Source: Buchnera aphidicola (Brachycaudus tragopogonis) (lineage in GTDB: Bacteria; Pseudomonadota; Gammaproteobacteria; Enterobacterales; Enterobacteriaceae). Taken from it: DNA of 64,000 nucleotides. A model generated the notes under the pieces. That model made no database searches. It was not told the origin of the DNA and was given only the letters and a program-made list of their open reading frames with translations. The stretch is from positions 579,004-643,003 of the forward strand of contig NZ_OZ060418.1 of the NCBI RefSeq assembly GCF_964059175.1. The letters are read 5' to 3'. A program made the position numbers and the translations under genes. Positions 1-9,495 of the stretch are shown one piece after another (the stretch's first letter is position 1; every line of letters begins with the position of its first letter).

Positions 1-877
1 TTTTTGATGATTTTATTTCTCTAATAGTTGAATTGCAAAGTTCATTTAAACCGTTAGCTTTAATTTTTTTGCTAATTCCAACTCCAGCAAAAATATCAGA
101 AGTTTTACCAATAGCAATTACTTCTCCTTTTTTTTCATCTATAAGTTTTTCCATTACAGTTGTTGAAAAAGGTTTTACTGAAAAATCACGCCTATTAGCT
201 GTACGTTGAAAATTTAATGCATTTCCTATAAACGGTCTGGCAATTACTCGTGCCACTTTATATTGGTGCTTATCTAAAATAAAACGAATGCTTTCGCATA
301 ATTTATAAAGATCAGATAAATTAAAAAAATTCTCGTGACATGCTACTTGAAAAACAGAATCAGTCGAAGTATATATAATAGGTTTTCTTGTTTTAATATG
401 TTCTTCACCTAAATTATTGATAATATCAGTTCCTGACGCATGACAATTACCAATAAAACCAGATAATTTTGATTTTTTTATAACTTCTTTTAAAATTAAA
501 TCAGGGAAACTATCATATTTTTTTTTAAAATAATACCAATCATCTAAAACTGGTACTCCTGCAATCTCCCAATGCCCTGAAGTAGTATCTTTTCCAGAAG
601 ATATTTCGCTAGCAAAACCATAACTAGCAATAATCTTTGTGTTTTTACTAAATCCTAAAGGAAATTTTCCTGTTGATTTTTTAGCTGCTTCTATTAAACC
701 TAATTTTACTAGATTAGGGATATTTAAATTACCTTTTCTACCTACATTTGCTTGTCCTAAAAAACATTTCTCAGATATATGGCCAAATGTATCTGCACCA
801 ACATCATTAAATTGATTAGCATCAGAACTAAAACCTATACCAAAAGAATCTAGAACAATTAAAAAAACTCGTTTCAT
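1..877 (-). CDS. deoB: Phosphopentomutase DeoB (3' end cut by window edge)
   Basis: DeoB interconverts ribose 1-phosphate and ribose 5-phosphate (and the deoxy forms) in nucleoside salvage. The reverse strand reads from an ATG at 875-877 through about 292 codons to the window edge with no stop. The start MKRVFLIVLDSFGIG has the metal-binding Asp of the alkaline phosphatase-like fold. SSGKDTTSGHWEIAG and GNCHASGTDI follow in the order of E. coli DeoB (407 residues), so roughly the last 110 residues lie outside. It follows prfC in the same direction after about 54 bases. Identity is secure; the C-terminus cannot be judged. Confidence 0.95.
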   Translation of the reverse strand, partial: MKRVFLIVLDSFGIGFSSDANQFNDVGADTFGHISEKCFLGQANVGRKGNLNIPNLVKLGLIEAAKKSTGKFPLGFSKNTKIIASYGFASEISSGKDTTSGHWEIAGVPVLDDWYYFKKKYDSFPDLILKEVIKKSKLSGFIGNCHASGTDIINNLGEEHIKTRKPIIYTSTDSVFQVACHENFFNLSDLYKLCESIRFILDKHQYKVARVIARPFIGNALNFQRTANRRDFSVKPFSTTVMEKLIDEKKGEVIAIGKTSDIFAGVGISKKIKANGLNELCNSTIREIKSSK

Positions 878-892
878 TATGACATGCCCAGA

Positions 893-911
893 AGTTATTT
901 TTGAAATAACT
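893..911 (-). terminator. Small hairpin between prfC and deoB
   Basis: AGTTATTT (893-900) and AAATAACT (904-911) form a perfect 8-bp stem with a 3-base loop. It lies between the prfC stop and the deoB start, both read leftward. There is no U tract on the deoB side, so it could be a weak terminator, an attenuator or chance pairing in AT-rich DNA. Confidence 0.3.
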
Positions 912-931
912 ATTATTATATTTTTATAATA

Positions 932-2527
932 TTACTGATCTTTCATTTTATCAAAAAAAATATCAGAATATTTGTTAACAACAATTGTTAAATTGGCATT
1001 ATTTGGTGCTAAATATATTAAACTATTAGAAGCATCATATCCTAAATAAGCACTATTCTTTTTTATAAAATCACTGATACTTTTATTGTTATTGGATCTA
1101 ATCCAGCGAGCAAGAACAATATTAACTTTCTTATATACAGCATTAATACCATATTCTATTCTTAAACGTTCAATAACAACATCAAATTGCAATATTCCAA
1201 TAGCACCTAAAATTAAGTTATTACTGTTGATAGGACGAAATACTTGAATAGCTCCCTCTTCTGATAGCTGAATTAAACCTTTTATTAATTGTTTCTGTTG
1301 AAGAGGATTAGATAAACAAATAGAACGAAATATTTCTGGAGCAAAACTTGGAATACCAATAAATTTAAGATCTTCTCCCTGCGTAAAAGTGTCTCCAATT
1401 TTTATTGTGCCATGATTATGAATTCCTATAATATCACCCGGATAAGATTTTTTTATTGATAATCTATCTCCTGCTAAAAAAGAAAAAGCATCAGAAACAA
1501 TCATATTTTTTTTAGTACGTACATGTTTTAACTTCATACCTTTTGTATATTGTCCTGAAACAATTCTCATAAAGGCTATTCGATCACGGTGTTTCAAATC
1601 CATATTAGCTTGAATTTTAAATACAAAACCTGTAAAATTTTTTTCTTTAGGTTCTACAATACGTTTATTACTTTTACGATGCAAAGGAGATGGAGCCCAT
1701 TTTATTAAACTATTTAATAAATGATCAATCCCTAAATCGCCTAGTGCACTGCCAAAAAAAATAGGTGTTGAAATCCTTTTTAAAAAACTTTTATTGTTAA
1801 ATTTTGAATATATGTTAATAATCAATTCTAATTCTTCATATATCTGCTTAGACAAGTCTATTCCAATATAATCGTTTAAAAATGCATTAGATGAATTAGA
1901 AAATTCTTTTAAATCTAAAAAAAAATGTTTTTTTAAATCTTTATTTTTATATAAATACATTATTTTATCATGAATATGATAAACACCTTTAAAATTTTTT
2001 CCGCAACTAATAGGCCATGTAATAGGAACACAACTCAATTCTAATTTCTGTTCAATTTCGTCTAAAATTTCTATTGGTTCTCGACTATCACGATCTAACT
2101 TATTAATAAAAGTAATAATAGGAGTATTATGAATACGTGTGACATCTATTAATTTTTTTGTTCTCTCTTCTACACCCTTAGCAGCATCAATCACAACTAC
2201 ACAGCAATCTACAGCAGTAAGAATACGATATGTATCTTCTGAAAAATCTTGATGGCCAGGAGTATCTAACAAATTTATTAAAATATTTTTATATGTAAAT
2301 TGCATAACAGAAGTAGTAACAGAAATTCCTCGTTCTTTTTCAATATTCATCCAATCTGATTTGGCATATGTTCCGCCTCCTCTTCCTTTTATTGTTCCAG
2401 AAGCACGAATAGCATTTCCGAAAAACAACATTTTTTCAGTAATAGTAGTTTTTCCTGCATCAGGATGAGAAATGATAGCAAAAGTTCTTCTTTTTCTTAA
2501 TTCCTGTTCATGATTCATATTAAACAT
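932..2527 (-). CDS. prfC: Peptide chain release factor 3 (RF3)
   Basis: RF3 is a translational GTPase that removes RF1 or RF2 from the ribosome after peptide release. The 531 residues match the E. coli length (529). The G1 loop SHPDAGKTT is at residues 20-28, the switch II motif DTPGHQDFSEDTYR near 90-103 and NKLD near 145, followed by domain II and III sequence. The first ATG and one three codons later are both possible; E. coli alignment does not decide and neither has a strong Shine-Dalgarno. It is upstream of deoB on the same strand, as these genes also lie close together in E. coli. All catalytic motifs look intact. Confidence 0.97.
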   Translation of the reverse strand: MFNMNHEQELRKRRTFAIISHPDAGKTTITEKMLFFGNAIRASGTIKGRGGGTYAKSDWMNIEKERGISVTTSVMQFTYKNILINLLDTPGHQDFSEDTYRILTAVDCCVVVIDAAKGVEERTKKLIDVTRIHNTPIITFINKLDRDSREPIEILDEIEQKLELSCVPITWPISCGKNFKGVYHIHDKIMYLYKNKDLKKHFFLDLKEFSNSSNAFLNDYIGIDLSKQIYEELELIINIYSKFNNKSFLKRISTPIFFGSALGDLGIDHLLNSLIKWAPSPLHRKSNKRIVEPKEKNFTGFVFKIQANMDLKHRDRIAFMRIVSGQYTKGMKLKHVRTKKNMIVSDAFSFLAGDRLSIKKSYPGDIIGIHNHGTIKIGDTFTQGEDLKFIGIPSFAPEIFRSICLSNPLQQKQLIKGLIQLSEEGAIQVFRPINSNNLILGAIGILQFDVVIERLRIEYGINAVYKKVNIVLARWIRSNNNKSISDFIKKNSAYLGYDASNSLIYLAPNNANLTIVVNKYSDIFFDKMKDQ

Positions 2528-2893
2528 ATAGATACTCGTTAAAAATACTTTATATTTTAAATTTATAAAAAAAATTACTTGTATTAATGCGCAATAAATC
2601 TTAAAAATATATTTTAAACCATCTGATATAGATGACCTTGATTTATTTAAAAAAAATAGTAAAATTATAAAAACTTATAGCATAGATAATATCTATATTC
2701 TTCAAAACTTATCTTGAATATTTAATCAATAATTAGTTTTATTAACATCAAACTATTCATTTAAATATTTTTAAATATTAAAAAAATATATCAAATTTAT
2801 TAAAAAAATTTAAACACAAATAATATTTAAAATATTATTTTAATATAGTTATTTAAAATACTATATAAACAAAATGATAAAAAGAGTTTCTGA
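2528..2893. other. Intergenic region between divergent prfC and ansA
   Basis: This 366-base AT-rich stretch separates two divergent genes and must hold both promoters. I see no open reading frame of note, no RNA gene and no strong inverted repeat. TATATA-like hexamers are too common in this composition to call a promoter. It may be the eroded remains of lost genes. Confidence 0.4.
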
Positions 2894-3907
2894 ATGAAGA
2901 AAAAATGTATATATATTGCATATACTGGTGGAACTATAGGTATGAAAAGATCAAAATATGGATATATTCCAGTTTCTGGATATCTTCAAAAACAACTTGT
3001 AAAAATGTCTGAATTTCATAATCGAGACATACCATATTTTACTATAAATGAATATCAACCATTAATTGATTCCTCTAATATGACACCAATAGAATGGCAA
3101 GTGATTGCTAACGATATTCAACAAAATTATCATAAATATGATGGTTTTGTTATTCTTCACGGAACAGATACAATGGCATATACAGCTTCTGCTCTATCAT
3201 TTATATTAGAAAATTTAGAAAAGCCAGTAATTATAACAGGTTCTCAAATACCTTTATCAGAAATTCGTTCTGATGGCCGTCAAAATTTATTAAATTCTCT
3301 TTTAATGGCAGCAAATTATCCTATTAATGAGGTCACTTTATTTTTTAATAATAAATTATATAGAGGCAATAGAACGACTAAATCACATGCTGATGGTTTT
3401 GATGCTTTTTCCTCCCCTAATCTGGAACCATTATTAGAAGTAGGGGTAAATGTTCGCTATTTGTATAAAAAAAAAATAAAAAATCATGATAAAAAATTTA
3501 AAGTTTATCAAATCACACCACAACCTATTAGTATCATTACTATTTATCCAGGAATTTCTAGTAAAATTATTCAAAATTTTTTATCATATCCAGTAAAAGC
3601 ATTGATTTTATGTACATACGGAATAGGAAATGCACCTCAAAATAGAGATTTTTTAAAAGAGTTGTATCTAGCATACAAAAAAAATATTATTATGATTAAT
3701 TTAACTCAATGTATTTTTGGAAAAGTTAATATGCATGGATATGCAACAGGAAACTCACTTATAAAAGTTGGTGTCATTAGTGGTTTTGATTTGACAATTG
3801 AGGCAGCTTTAACTAAATTACATTTTTTATTAAGTCAAAATATTTCAAAAGAAAAAATTTGTCTTCAAATGCAAAATAATTTACGAGGCGAGCTTACACC
3901 TATTTAA
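2894..3907 (+). CDS. ansA: L-asparaginase I (cytoplasmic)
   Basis: AnsA hydrolyses asparagine to aspartate and ammonia in the cytoplasm. The 337 residues are one fewer than E. coli AnsA. The nucleophile motif YTGGTIGM places Thr at residue 14, HGTDTM gives Thr91 and Asp92, and Lys163 sits in RTTKSHADG, exactly the E. coli catalytic numbering. There is no signal peptide, which separates it from periplasmic AnsB. A GAG about 7 bases before the ATG is a modest ribosome site. It converges with nfuA, with 11 bases between the stops. In an aphid symbiont it could supply aspartate and nitrogen from asparagine-rich phloem (inference). Confidence 0.96.
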   Translation: MKKKCIYIAYTGGTIGMKRSKYGYIPVSGYLQKQLVKMSEFHNRDIPYFTINEYQPLIDSSNMTPIEWQVIANDIQQNYHKYDGFVILHGTDTMAYTASALSFILENLEKPVIITGSQIPLSEIRSDGRQNLLNSLLMAANYPINEVTLFFNNKLYRGNRTTKSHADGFDAFSSPNLEPLLEVGVNVRYLYKKKIKNHDKKFKVYQITPQPISIITIYPGISSKIIQNFLSYPVKALILCTYGIGNAPQNRDFLKELYLAYKKNIIMINLTQCIFGKVNMHGYATGNSLIKVGVISGFDLTIEAALTKLHFLLSQNISKEKICLQMQNNLRGELTPI

Positions 3908-3918
3908 TTTTTTTATAT

Positions 3919-4494
3919 CTAATAAAATGAATGTTTTCCATGTGAATGATCTGTATCATCCAATACTTTTTTTATTTCAGGAAACGTATTTAATATTTTT
4001 TTTTCTACTGTCTCTTTTAAAGTTAATCCAATCATTGAACATCCATTACAACCTCCACTAAATCGTATTTTAGCAACTTTTTTTTCGCTAACTTCGATTA
4101 ATTCAATTTGTCCTCCGTGCATAGATAATTGTGGATTAATTTCTTGATTTAAAAAACACTTAATTTTATCTTCCAATGAAGATGATTTTTTAAAATTATT
4201 ATTTTTAATATATGGTGCTTTTAATGTTAATTGAGAACTTATATTATCAATTAAAATGTCAATTTCTGCATTTTTTAAATATGGAATAATATCTTTATTA
4301 ACATAAATAAAAAATTGATCGTATGTTAATTGAACGTCTTCTTCTTCTACCTCATTTTTTGGACAATATGCTATACCACATTCTGCACTTATTGTACCGG
4401 GATTAATAACAAATACTCGAATATGAGTACCAGAAGGTTCTTTTAATAAAAGTGATTGAAAATGTTTTTGTGCATTTTTAGAAACAGTAATCAT
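3919..4494 (-). CDS. nfuA: Iron-sulfur carrier NfuA
   Basis: NfuA holds a [4Fe-4S] cluster between two subunits and passes it to target enzymes. Its 191 residues equal E. coli NfuA. The N-terminal half is the degenerate A-type domain ([15 protein letters not shown]), which in NfuA lacks the full set of A-type cysteines. The C-terminal NifU-like domain keeps the cluster ligands Cys149 and Cys152 in GGCNGCSM. The protein ends HSHGKHSFY, like the E. coli tail. With iscA absent from the isc operon at 57-62 kb, NfuA may be one of the main remaining cluster carriers (inference). Confidence 0.97.
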   Translation of the reverse strand: MITVSKNAQKHFQSLLLKEPSGTHIRVFVINPGTISAECGIAYCPKNEVEEEDVQLTYDQFFIYVNKDIIPYLKNAEIDILIDNISSQLTLKAPYIKNNNFKKSSSLEDKIKCFLNQEINPQLSMHGGQIELIEVSEKKVAKIRFSGGCNGCSMIGLTLKETVEKKILNTFPEIKKVLDDTDHSHGKHSFY

Positions 4495-4624
4495 TAGAAT
4501 TATTTCAATAAAAAATATTTATTTAATAATATTACTAATTTATTTAAAATAAAACAAGATAATTTCAGAAAGATCTAAAATTAATTTTTATAAAAAAAGT
4601 TAAAAATAAAACTATCAAATATAT

Positions 4625-4644
4625 GGCCCCATAACATGGGGGCT
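4625..4644 (-). terminator. GC-rich hairpin downstream of ssb
   Basis: GGCCCC (4625-4630) pairs with GGGGCT (4639-4644) across an 8-base loop, with one G-U pair. A six-base G/C stem stands out sharply in this AT-rich DNA, and it lies about 32 bases past the ssb stop. No tight U tract follows on the ssb side, so it may act as a weak terminator or an mRNA 3' end stabiliser. Confidence 0.5.
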
Positions 4645-4675
4645 GTAATAAATAAAATGTTATAAAAAAAATATA

Positions 4676-5191
4676 TTAAAATGGAATTTCATCGTCAAAA
4701 TCTAATTCTGAAGAAACATCAACTGATTCTTTTCTAAAATTATTTTTTACTTTATTTTTTTCTAAATCTGTTTTATCTGTTTTTTTACTTTTAACGAAAT
4801 TAATATTATTATCATTTGTTGACGATGTCTGTAAATTAGAATTTCGACTACCTAACATTTGCATAGTACCACTAATATTAACAATAATTTCTGTTGTATA
4901 ACGCTCAAGACCATTTTGGTCTTGCCACTTTCTAGTCTGTAATGATCCTTCAATGTAAACTTGAGAACCTTTTCTAAGATATTCGCCTGCAATTTCAGCT
5001 AATTTACCAAATAAGACTATTCTATGCCATTCAGTTTTTTCTTTATTTTCTCCAGTATTTTTATCTTTCCAATTTTCTGAAGTTGCTAACGTCATGTTTA
5101 CTACTGCATTACCATTAGGCATATAACGAACTTCAGGATCTTGTCCTAAATGCCCAATCAGAATAACTTTATTAACGCCTCTACTAGCCAT
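4676..5191 (-). CDS. ssb: Single-stranded DNA-binding protein
   Basis: SSB coats single-stranded DNA during replication and repair. The 171 residues compare with 178 in E. coli. The OB fold begins [20 protein letters not shown] and runs to about residue 110. A hydrophilic linker follows, and the protein ends DFDDEIPF, the acidic tail by which SSB recruits partner proteins. GGAG lies about 7 bases before the ATG. It diverges from dnaB across a 451-base spacer. Retention of the tail suggests its partner contacts still matter, even though priB is missing from the rpsF operon in this window. Confidence 0.97.
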   Translation of the reverse strand: MASRGVNKVILIGHLGQDPEVRYMPNGNAVVNMTLATSENWKDKNTGENKEKTEWHRIVLFGKLAEIAGEYLRKGSQVYIEGSLQTRKWQDQNGLERYTTEIIVNISGTMQMLGSRNSNLQTSSTNDNNINFVKSKKTDKTDLEKNKVKNNFRKESVDVSSELDFDDEIPF

Positions 5192-5642
5192 AGTAAAACT
5201 CCACTTCTAAAATATTATATGAAGAAATAATAATATGTTTTATAAGATATTATAATACGTTGTAAATATTTTATTTAGTATGATCTAAACTATAAAAAAT
5301 GCTATATTATTTTAAAAAAACGTCATGGTTCAAACCATTAAAAACTCTTGTTCAAAATTTATACTTACTATCAAAATATATAAAATACAATTATATTTAA
5401 AAAAATATAAAAAAACAGATAAAAAATAAACAATTAAAAAAATTATATCCTATTAAATACGATAAAAATAAATTCGAATAATCTATATATGAAATTTAAT
5501 CATTAAATACATATGATAATTTTTACTTTCATGTTACAGATAGAAAAAGATAAAAACAATTAAAAAGAACTTAAATAGATTAATCCGTAGATAGTGTGTT
5601 ATTGCAATATTACGATATAATTTTATAGAAATTAACTAAATA
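5192..5642. other. Divergent ssb / dnaB promoter region
   Basis: This 451-base spacer is the longest non-coding stretch in the window and should hold the promoters of both genes. A perfect -10 hexamer TATAAT lies at 5616-5621 before dnaB, but no good -35 is at the right distance. A small inverted repeat, ATGGTT-CA-AACCAT, is at 5325-5338. I see no gene remnant and no tRNA. Everything else is A/T-rich sequence without recognisable structure. Confidence 0.35.
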
Positions 5643-5660
5643 ATGGTATATGCAATAAAT

Positions 5661-7040
5661 ATGGCTAAAAATAAATTATATTTAAATCAAATTAACAGAT
5701 TAAAGATTCCACCGCATTCTTTAGAAGCAGAACAATCTGTATTAGGCGGTTTAATGCTAGATAATGAACAATGGGATACTGTTTCAGAACATGTTGTCGC
5801 AGACGATTTTTTCAGCAAACCACATCGTTTAATATTTCAAGAAATGCAAAAACTTCTTGACTTGGGATATCCAATCGATTTAATTACTTTATCTGAATCT
5901 TTAGAACAAAAAGGAAAATTAGAAAGTGTAGGTAGATTTTCTTATTTAGCTGAACTTTCAAAAAACACTCCTAGTACAGCAAATATTACTGCATATGCCG
6001 ATATAGTTCGAGAACGCGCAATAGTAAGAGAAATGATATTAGTAGCAAATAAAATAGCAAATGCTGGATATGATACACAAGGTCGAAAAAGTGAAGAATT
6101 ATTAGATTATGCAGAATCAAGCGTATTTAAAATCGCAGAAAAACGCTTTAAAAAAGATTCAGGACCAAAAAATGTTGAACAAATTCTTGATGAAACTGTG
6201 TCTAGTATTGAAAAATTATTTTTATCACCTCACGATGGAGTTACAGGAATTAATACAGGATATCAAGATTTAAATAAAAAAACATCAGGTTTACAACCTT
6301 CTGAACTAATTATCATTGCTGCAAGACCATCTATGGGAAAAACAACATTTGCAATGAATTTATGTGAAAATGCTGCTATGCTATATGATAAACCAGTTCT
6401 TATTTTTAGTTTAGAAATGCCTGGAGAACAAATTATGATGCGCATGTTAGCATCTTTATCTAGAGTTAATCAAGCACGAATTCGAACTGGACAGTTAAAC
6501 GATGAAGATTGGTCACGTATGTCTGGAACAATTAACGTACTTCTTAAAAAAAAGAATATCTATATTGATGATTCTTCAGCATTAACTCCTAACGAAGTTC
6601 GTTCTAGAGCCCGTCGTATTTATCGTGAAAATAATGGATTAACTTTAATTATGGTAGATTATTTACAACTAATGCGAGTACCATCTCTTTCTGATAACAG
6701 AACTCTAGAAATTGCAGAAATATCCAGAACACTAAAAGCCTTAGCAAAAGAACTACAAGTTCCAGTTATAGCACTTTCGCAACTTAATCGATCTTTAGAA
6801 CAAAGATCTGATAAAAGACCAGTAAATTCAGATTTACGTGAATCAGGCTCTTTAGAACAAGATGCAGATTTAATAATGTTCATATACCGTGACGAAATTT
6901 ACCATGAAAATAGCGATTTTAAAGGAATAGCAGAAATTATAATAGGAAAACAAAGAAATGGTCCTATTGGAACTGTATGCTTAACTTTTAATGGACACTG
7001 GTCTAGATTTGATAATTATTCTGGTCATAAATATGATTAA
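5661..7040 (+). CDS. dnaB: Replicative DNA helicase DnaB
   Basis: DnaB is the hexameric helicase that unwinds DNA at the replication fork. I place the start at the ATG at 5661 (MAKNKLY), because E. coli DnaB begins MAGNKPF; an in-frame ATG at 5643 would add six residues. From 5661 the protein has 459 residues. The N-terminal domain begins near IPPHSLEAEQSVLGG. The RecA-like motor has its Walker A ARPSMGKT at about residues 221-228, with IMVDYLQLMRVP and QLNRSLEQR further on. All motifs agree with E. coli. No clear Shine-Dalgarno favours either start. Confidence 0.97.
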   Translation: MAKNKLYLNQINRLKIPPHSLEAEQSVLGGLMLDNEQWDTVSEHVVADDFFSKPHRLIFQEMQKLLDLGYPIDLITLSESLEQKGKLESVGRFSYLAELSKNTPSTANITAYADIVRERAIVREMILVANKIANAGYDTQGRKSEELLDYAESSVFKIAEKRFKKDSGPKNVEQILDETVSSIEKLFLSPHDGVTGINTGYQDLNKKTSGLQPSELIIIAARPSMGKTTFAMNLCENAAMLYDKPVLIFSLEMPGEQIMMRMLASLSRVNQARIRTGQLNDEDWSRMSGTINVLLKKKNIYIDDSSALTPNEVRSRARRIYRENNGLTLIMVDYLQLMRVPSLSDNRTLEIAEISRTLKALAKELQVPVIALSQLNRSLEQRSDKRPVNSDLRESGSLEQDADLIMFIYRDEIYHENSDFKGIAEIIIGKQRNGPIGTVCLTFNGHWSRFDNYSGHKYD

Positions 7041-7352
7041 ATATTAAAAACATCTGTAGTGTTTTTAATCAACATTTTTATATTTCAGTTATTTAAAAAA
7101 AAATATAAATTATAATGATTAAAAAATATTTTTTTAATTATTTAATAATAAAAAAAATTGATTTTTTTTAAATAAATCCTTTAAATTTTATAAAACTACT
7201 GTTTATTAAAATAAGTTCATTAATATATTTTTAAAAAAATAAAAAAGTAATTAAAATAATATTATTTTAATATTAAATATATGACTACTTTAAATAAAAT
7301 AAGAAACATCATCGCGTTATAAAAAAATTGTTCAATTAACAAGACTAAATAT
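7041..7352. other. Intergenic region dnaB - gshB
   Basis: This 312-base stretch begins with the dnaB terminator hairpin and otherwise holds only very AT-rich sequence. In E. coli alr follows dnaB; I see no trace of it here. No promoter for gshB can be called with confidence. Confidence 0.4.
7043..7069 (+). terminator. Terminator hairpin after dnaB
   Basis: ATTAAAAACA (7043-7052) and TGTTTTTAAT (7060-7069) form a perfect 10-bp stem with a 7-base loop, starting two bases after the dnaB stop. A T-rich stretch follows (7075-7085). Position and symmetry support a rho-independent terminator despite the low GC content. Confidence 0.55.
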
Positions 7353-8312
7353 ATGCATAATAAAAAAAGAATAAAAATTGGAATATTAATGGATTCTATT
7401 GAATCTATTAATATTAATAAAGATTCAAGCTTTGCAATTTTGTTAGAAGCACAAAAAAGAAATCATATAATTTATTATATGGAAATGAATGATCTTTATT
7501 TAAAGAAAGGAGATGCATATGCACGAACTCGTTTAATTAAATTAAAAAAAAATATAAAAGAATGGTATAACATTATTGAGGAAAAAAATGTTTTATTAAG
7601 TCAATTAGATGTAATTTTAATGCGCAAAGATCCTCCGTTTAATATCGAATTTATTTATGCAACATATATTTTAGAGCGAGCAGAAAACACCGGAGTATTG
7701 GTTATCAATAAACCTCAAAGCTTAAGAGACTGTAATGAAAAAATGTTTATATCATGGTTTCCTGAGCTAACTGTAAATACTTTAGTAACAAGAAATTTTT
7801 TAAAAATACGCAAATTTTGGGAAACATATCAAGACATTATAATAAAACCATTAGATGGAATGGGGGGTACTAGTGTTTTTCGTATTAAAAGAAACGATCC
7901 TAATTTTTCAGTAATTATCGAAACAATAACAGATTATGAAAAAAAATATTGCATGGTTCAGACTTATTTACCTGATATTAAAAATGGTGACAAAAGAATT
8001 TTAGTTGTAAATGGTAAAGCTATACCTTGGTGTTTAGCTAGAATTCCAGCAATTGGAGAAACAAGAGCTAACTTAGCTGCTGGAGGAAAAGGTAAAGTAC
8101 AACCGCTTAGTCCAACAGATTGGAAAATCGTAAATCATTTATCTCCTATTTTAAAGAAAAAAGGATTGATTTTTGTCGGATTAGATATAATAGGAGATAA
8201 ATTAACAGAAATAAATGTTACAAGTCCAACATGTATTTGTGAAATTGAAGCACAAAAAAAAATTTCTATTACAAGTTTATTATTGGATTATATTGAGAGA
8301 AAAATATTATAG
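7353..8312 (+). CDS. gshB: Glutathione synthetase
   Basis: GshB joins gamma-glutamylcysteine and glycine with ATP to make glutathione. The 319 residues compare with 315 in E. coli. The N-terminal domain carries LMRKDPPFNIEFIYATYILE. The ATP-grasp domain shows NKPQSLRDCNEK, the glycine-rich loop IIKPLDGMGG and the C-terminal ligands LDIIGDKLTEINVTSPT. It is first in a rightward run gshB-ruvX-yggS-hemW, which keeps the E. coli order gshB-yqgF-yggS-yggW with genes in between lost. The stop is only 10 bases from the ruvX start, so the two are probably co-transcribed. Confidence 0.97.
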   Translation: MHNKKRIKIGILMDSIESININKDSSFAILLEAQKRNHIIYYMEMNDLYLKKGDAYARTRLIKLKKNIKEWYNIIEEKNVLLSQLDVILMRKDPPFNIEFIYATYILERAENTGVLVINKPQSLRDCNEKMFISWFPELTVNTLVTRNFLKIRKFWETYQDIIIKPLDGMGGTSVFRIKRNDPNFSVIIETITDYEKKYCMVQTYLPDIKNGDKRILVVNGKAIPWCLARIPAIGETRANLAAGGKGKVQPLSPTDWKIVNHLSPILKKKGLIFVGLDIIGDKLTEINVTSPTCICEIEAQKKISITSLLLDYIERKIL

Positions 8313-8322
8313 AGATGATACA

Positions 8323-8748
8323 ATGATAGTTATAGCATTTGATTATGGAATAAAAAATATTGGAGTAGCTGTTGGAGAAAACATAACAAGAAAGGGAAGA
8401 CCTCTCAATATTTTAAAAACAAATGGTGGAAAACCAAATTGGAATGGCGTCAAAAATTTATTAAAATGTTGGGAACCTAAAATTATAATTGTTGGACTTC
8501 CATTGAATATAGATGGTACAAAACAAAACACAACAAAACAATCAGAAAAATTTGCTTACTTATTAAAATGTAAATTTAATATTTTAGTAACAATGCATGA
8601 TGAACGTTTAACTACTGTGGAAGCTAAATCAATAATGTTTAATCAAGGTGGTTTCAAAGCACTATTAAAAAAAGAAAAAATTCATTCATTAGCTGCGGTA
8701 ATTATACTAGAAAGTTGGTTAAGTCAAAATCTACTTAATATTCATTAA
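8323..8748 (+). CDS. ruvX: Holliday junction resolvase-like YqgF/RuvX (16S rRNA processing)
   Basis: YqgF/RuvX has a RNase H-like fold and in E. coli is needed for maturing the 5' end of 16S rRNA. The ATG at 8323 gives 141 residues against 138 in E. coli. A longer frame opens at 8215, but it runs through the gshB coding end and adds 36 unrelated residues, so it is rejected. The first catalytic Asp is in AFDYGIKNIGVAVG (residue 7). The conserved GLPLNIDGT and DERLTTVEA motifs follow. It sits 10 bases after gshB. All motifs are intact. Confidence 0.95.
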   Translation: MIVIAFDYGIKNIGVAVGENITRKGRPLNILKTNGGKPNWNGVKNLLKCWEPKIIIVGLPLNIDGTKQNTTKQSEKFAYLLKCKFNILVTMHDERLTTVEAKSIMFNQGGFKALLKKEKIHSLAAVIILESWLSQNLLNIH

Positions 8749-8774
8749 AATTAATAAAATAAAAAAGAAAAAAA

Positions 8775-9466
8775 ATGAAAGATATTTATTTAAAATTTAT
8801 TTTAATAAAAAAAAAATACAAAATATTATTGAAGAAAACAATCTTCCTTTAAAAAATATTAGAATCATAGCAGTAACTAAAAATCAAAATATTAATGTGA
8901 TTAAAGAAGCAATATCAATAGGAATTAAAGAATTTGGAGAAAATTACATACAAGAAAGCATTATAAAAATACAAAAATTAAAAAATTATAAGAATATTAC
9001 TTGGCATTTTATTGGTAAAATACAATCTAAAAAAACTAAATTAATTGCCCAAAACTTTCATTGGTGTCAAACAATTGATCGCAAAAAAATAGCAATTTTA
9101 TTAAATAAACATAGACCTAAAAATTTACCTCGACTGAATGTATTAATACAAATTAATAGTTCTCAAGAAAAAAATAAAAATGGAGTATGTATAAAAGATT
9201 ATAAACAATTAGCAGAAGAAATTTATTTAATGCCTCATCTTAATTTAAGAGGAATTATGGCAATGCCTTCAATTAATAATGATCCTATCATAAATAAAGT
9301 AGAATATAAGAAAATAAAAATTGCTTTTCAAGAACTAAAAAAACAATATATATCAGTAGATACTTTATCATTAGGAACTAGTTTTGATATAAAACAATCG
9401 TTACTTTCTACTAGTAATATGATAAGAATTGGACGCTGTATTTTTAATAAAGAAAAATCATTCTAA
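8775..9466 (+). pseudogene. yggS: PLP-homeostasis protein YggS, one frameshift in poly(A)
   Basis: YggS (PLPBP family) binds pyridoxal phosphate and keeps B6 and amino acid pools in balance. An ATG at 8775 reads MKDIYLKFILIKKK and reaches a run of ten A (8807-8816). Beyond it the frame ends in TAA at 8850. The family sequence continues in the frame gained by one extra A: IQNIIEENNLPLKNIRIIAV, then TKN with the PLP lysine at repaired residue 36, as in E. coli, then FGENYIQES. The repaired protein has 230 residues (E. coli 234). The downstream part is open to the stop and keeps its motifs, so the break is recent, a sequencing error, or bypassed by slippage. A GTG at 8897 opens the second part but would drop the PLP lysine. 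Confidence 0.85.
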
Positions 9467-9495
9467 TCTATATTAACTTTTAAAAAAATATTATT

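Noticed and set aside
2528-2893. Possible small RNA or gene remnant between prfC and ansA
   Set aside because: No stable stem, terminator or recognisable coding remnant is visible.
6263-6883. Two reverse-strand open frames inside dnaB
   Set aside because: They are antisense shadows of a well conserved gene and have no ribosome site or family motif.
8215-8322. Longer start for ruvX
   Set aside because: The extra 36 residues come from the gshB coding end read in another frame; homology starts at 8323.
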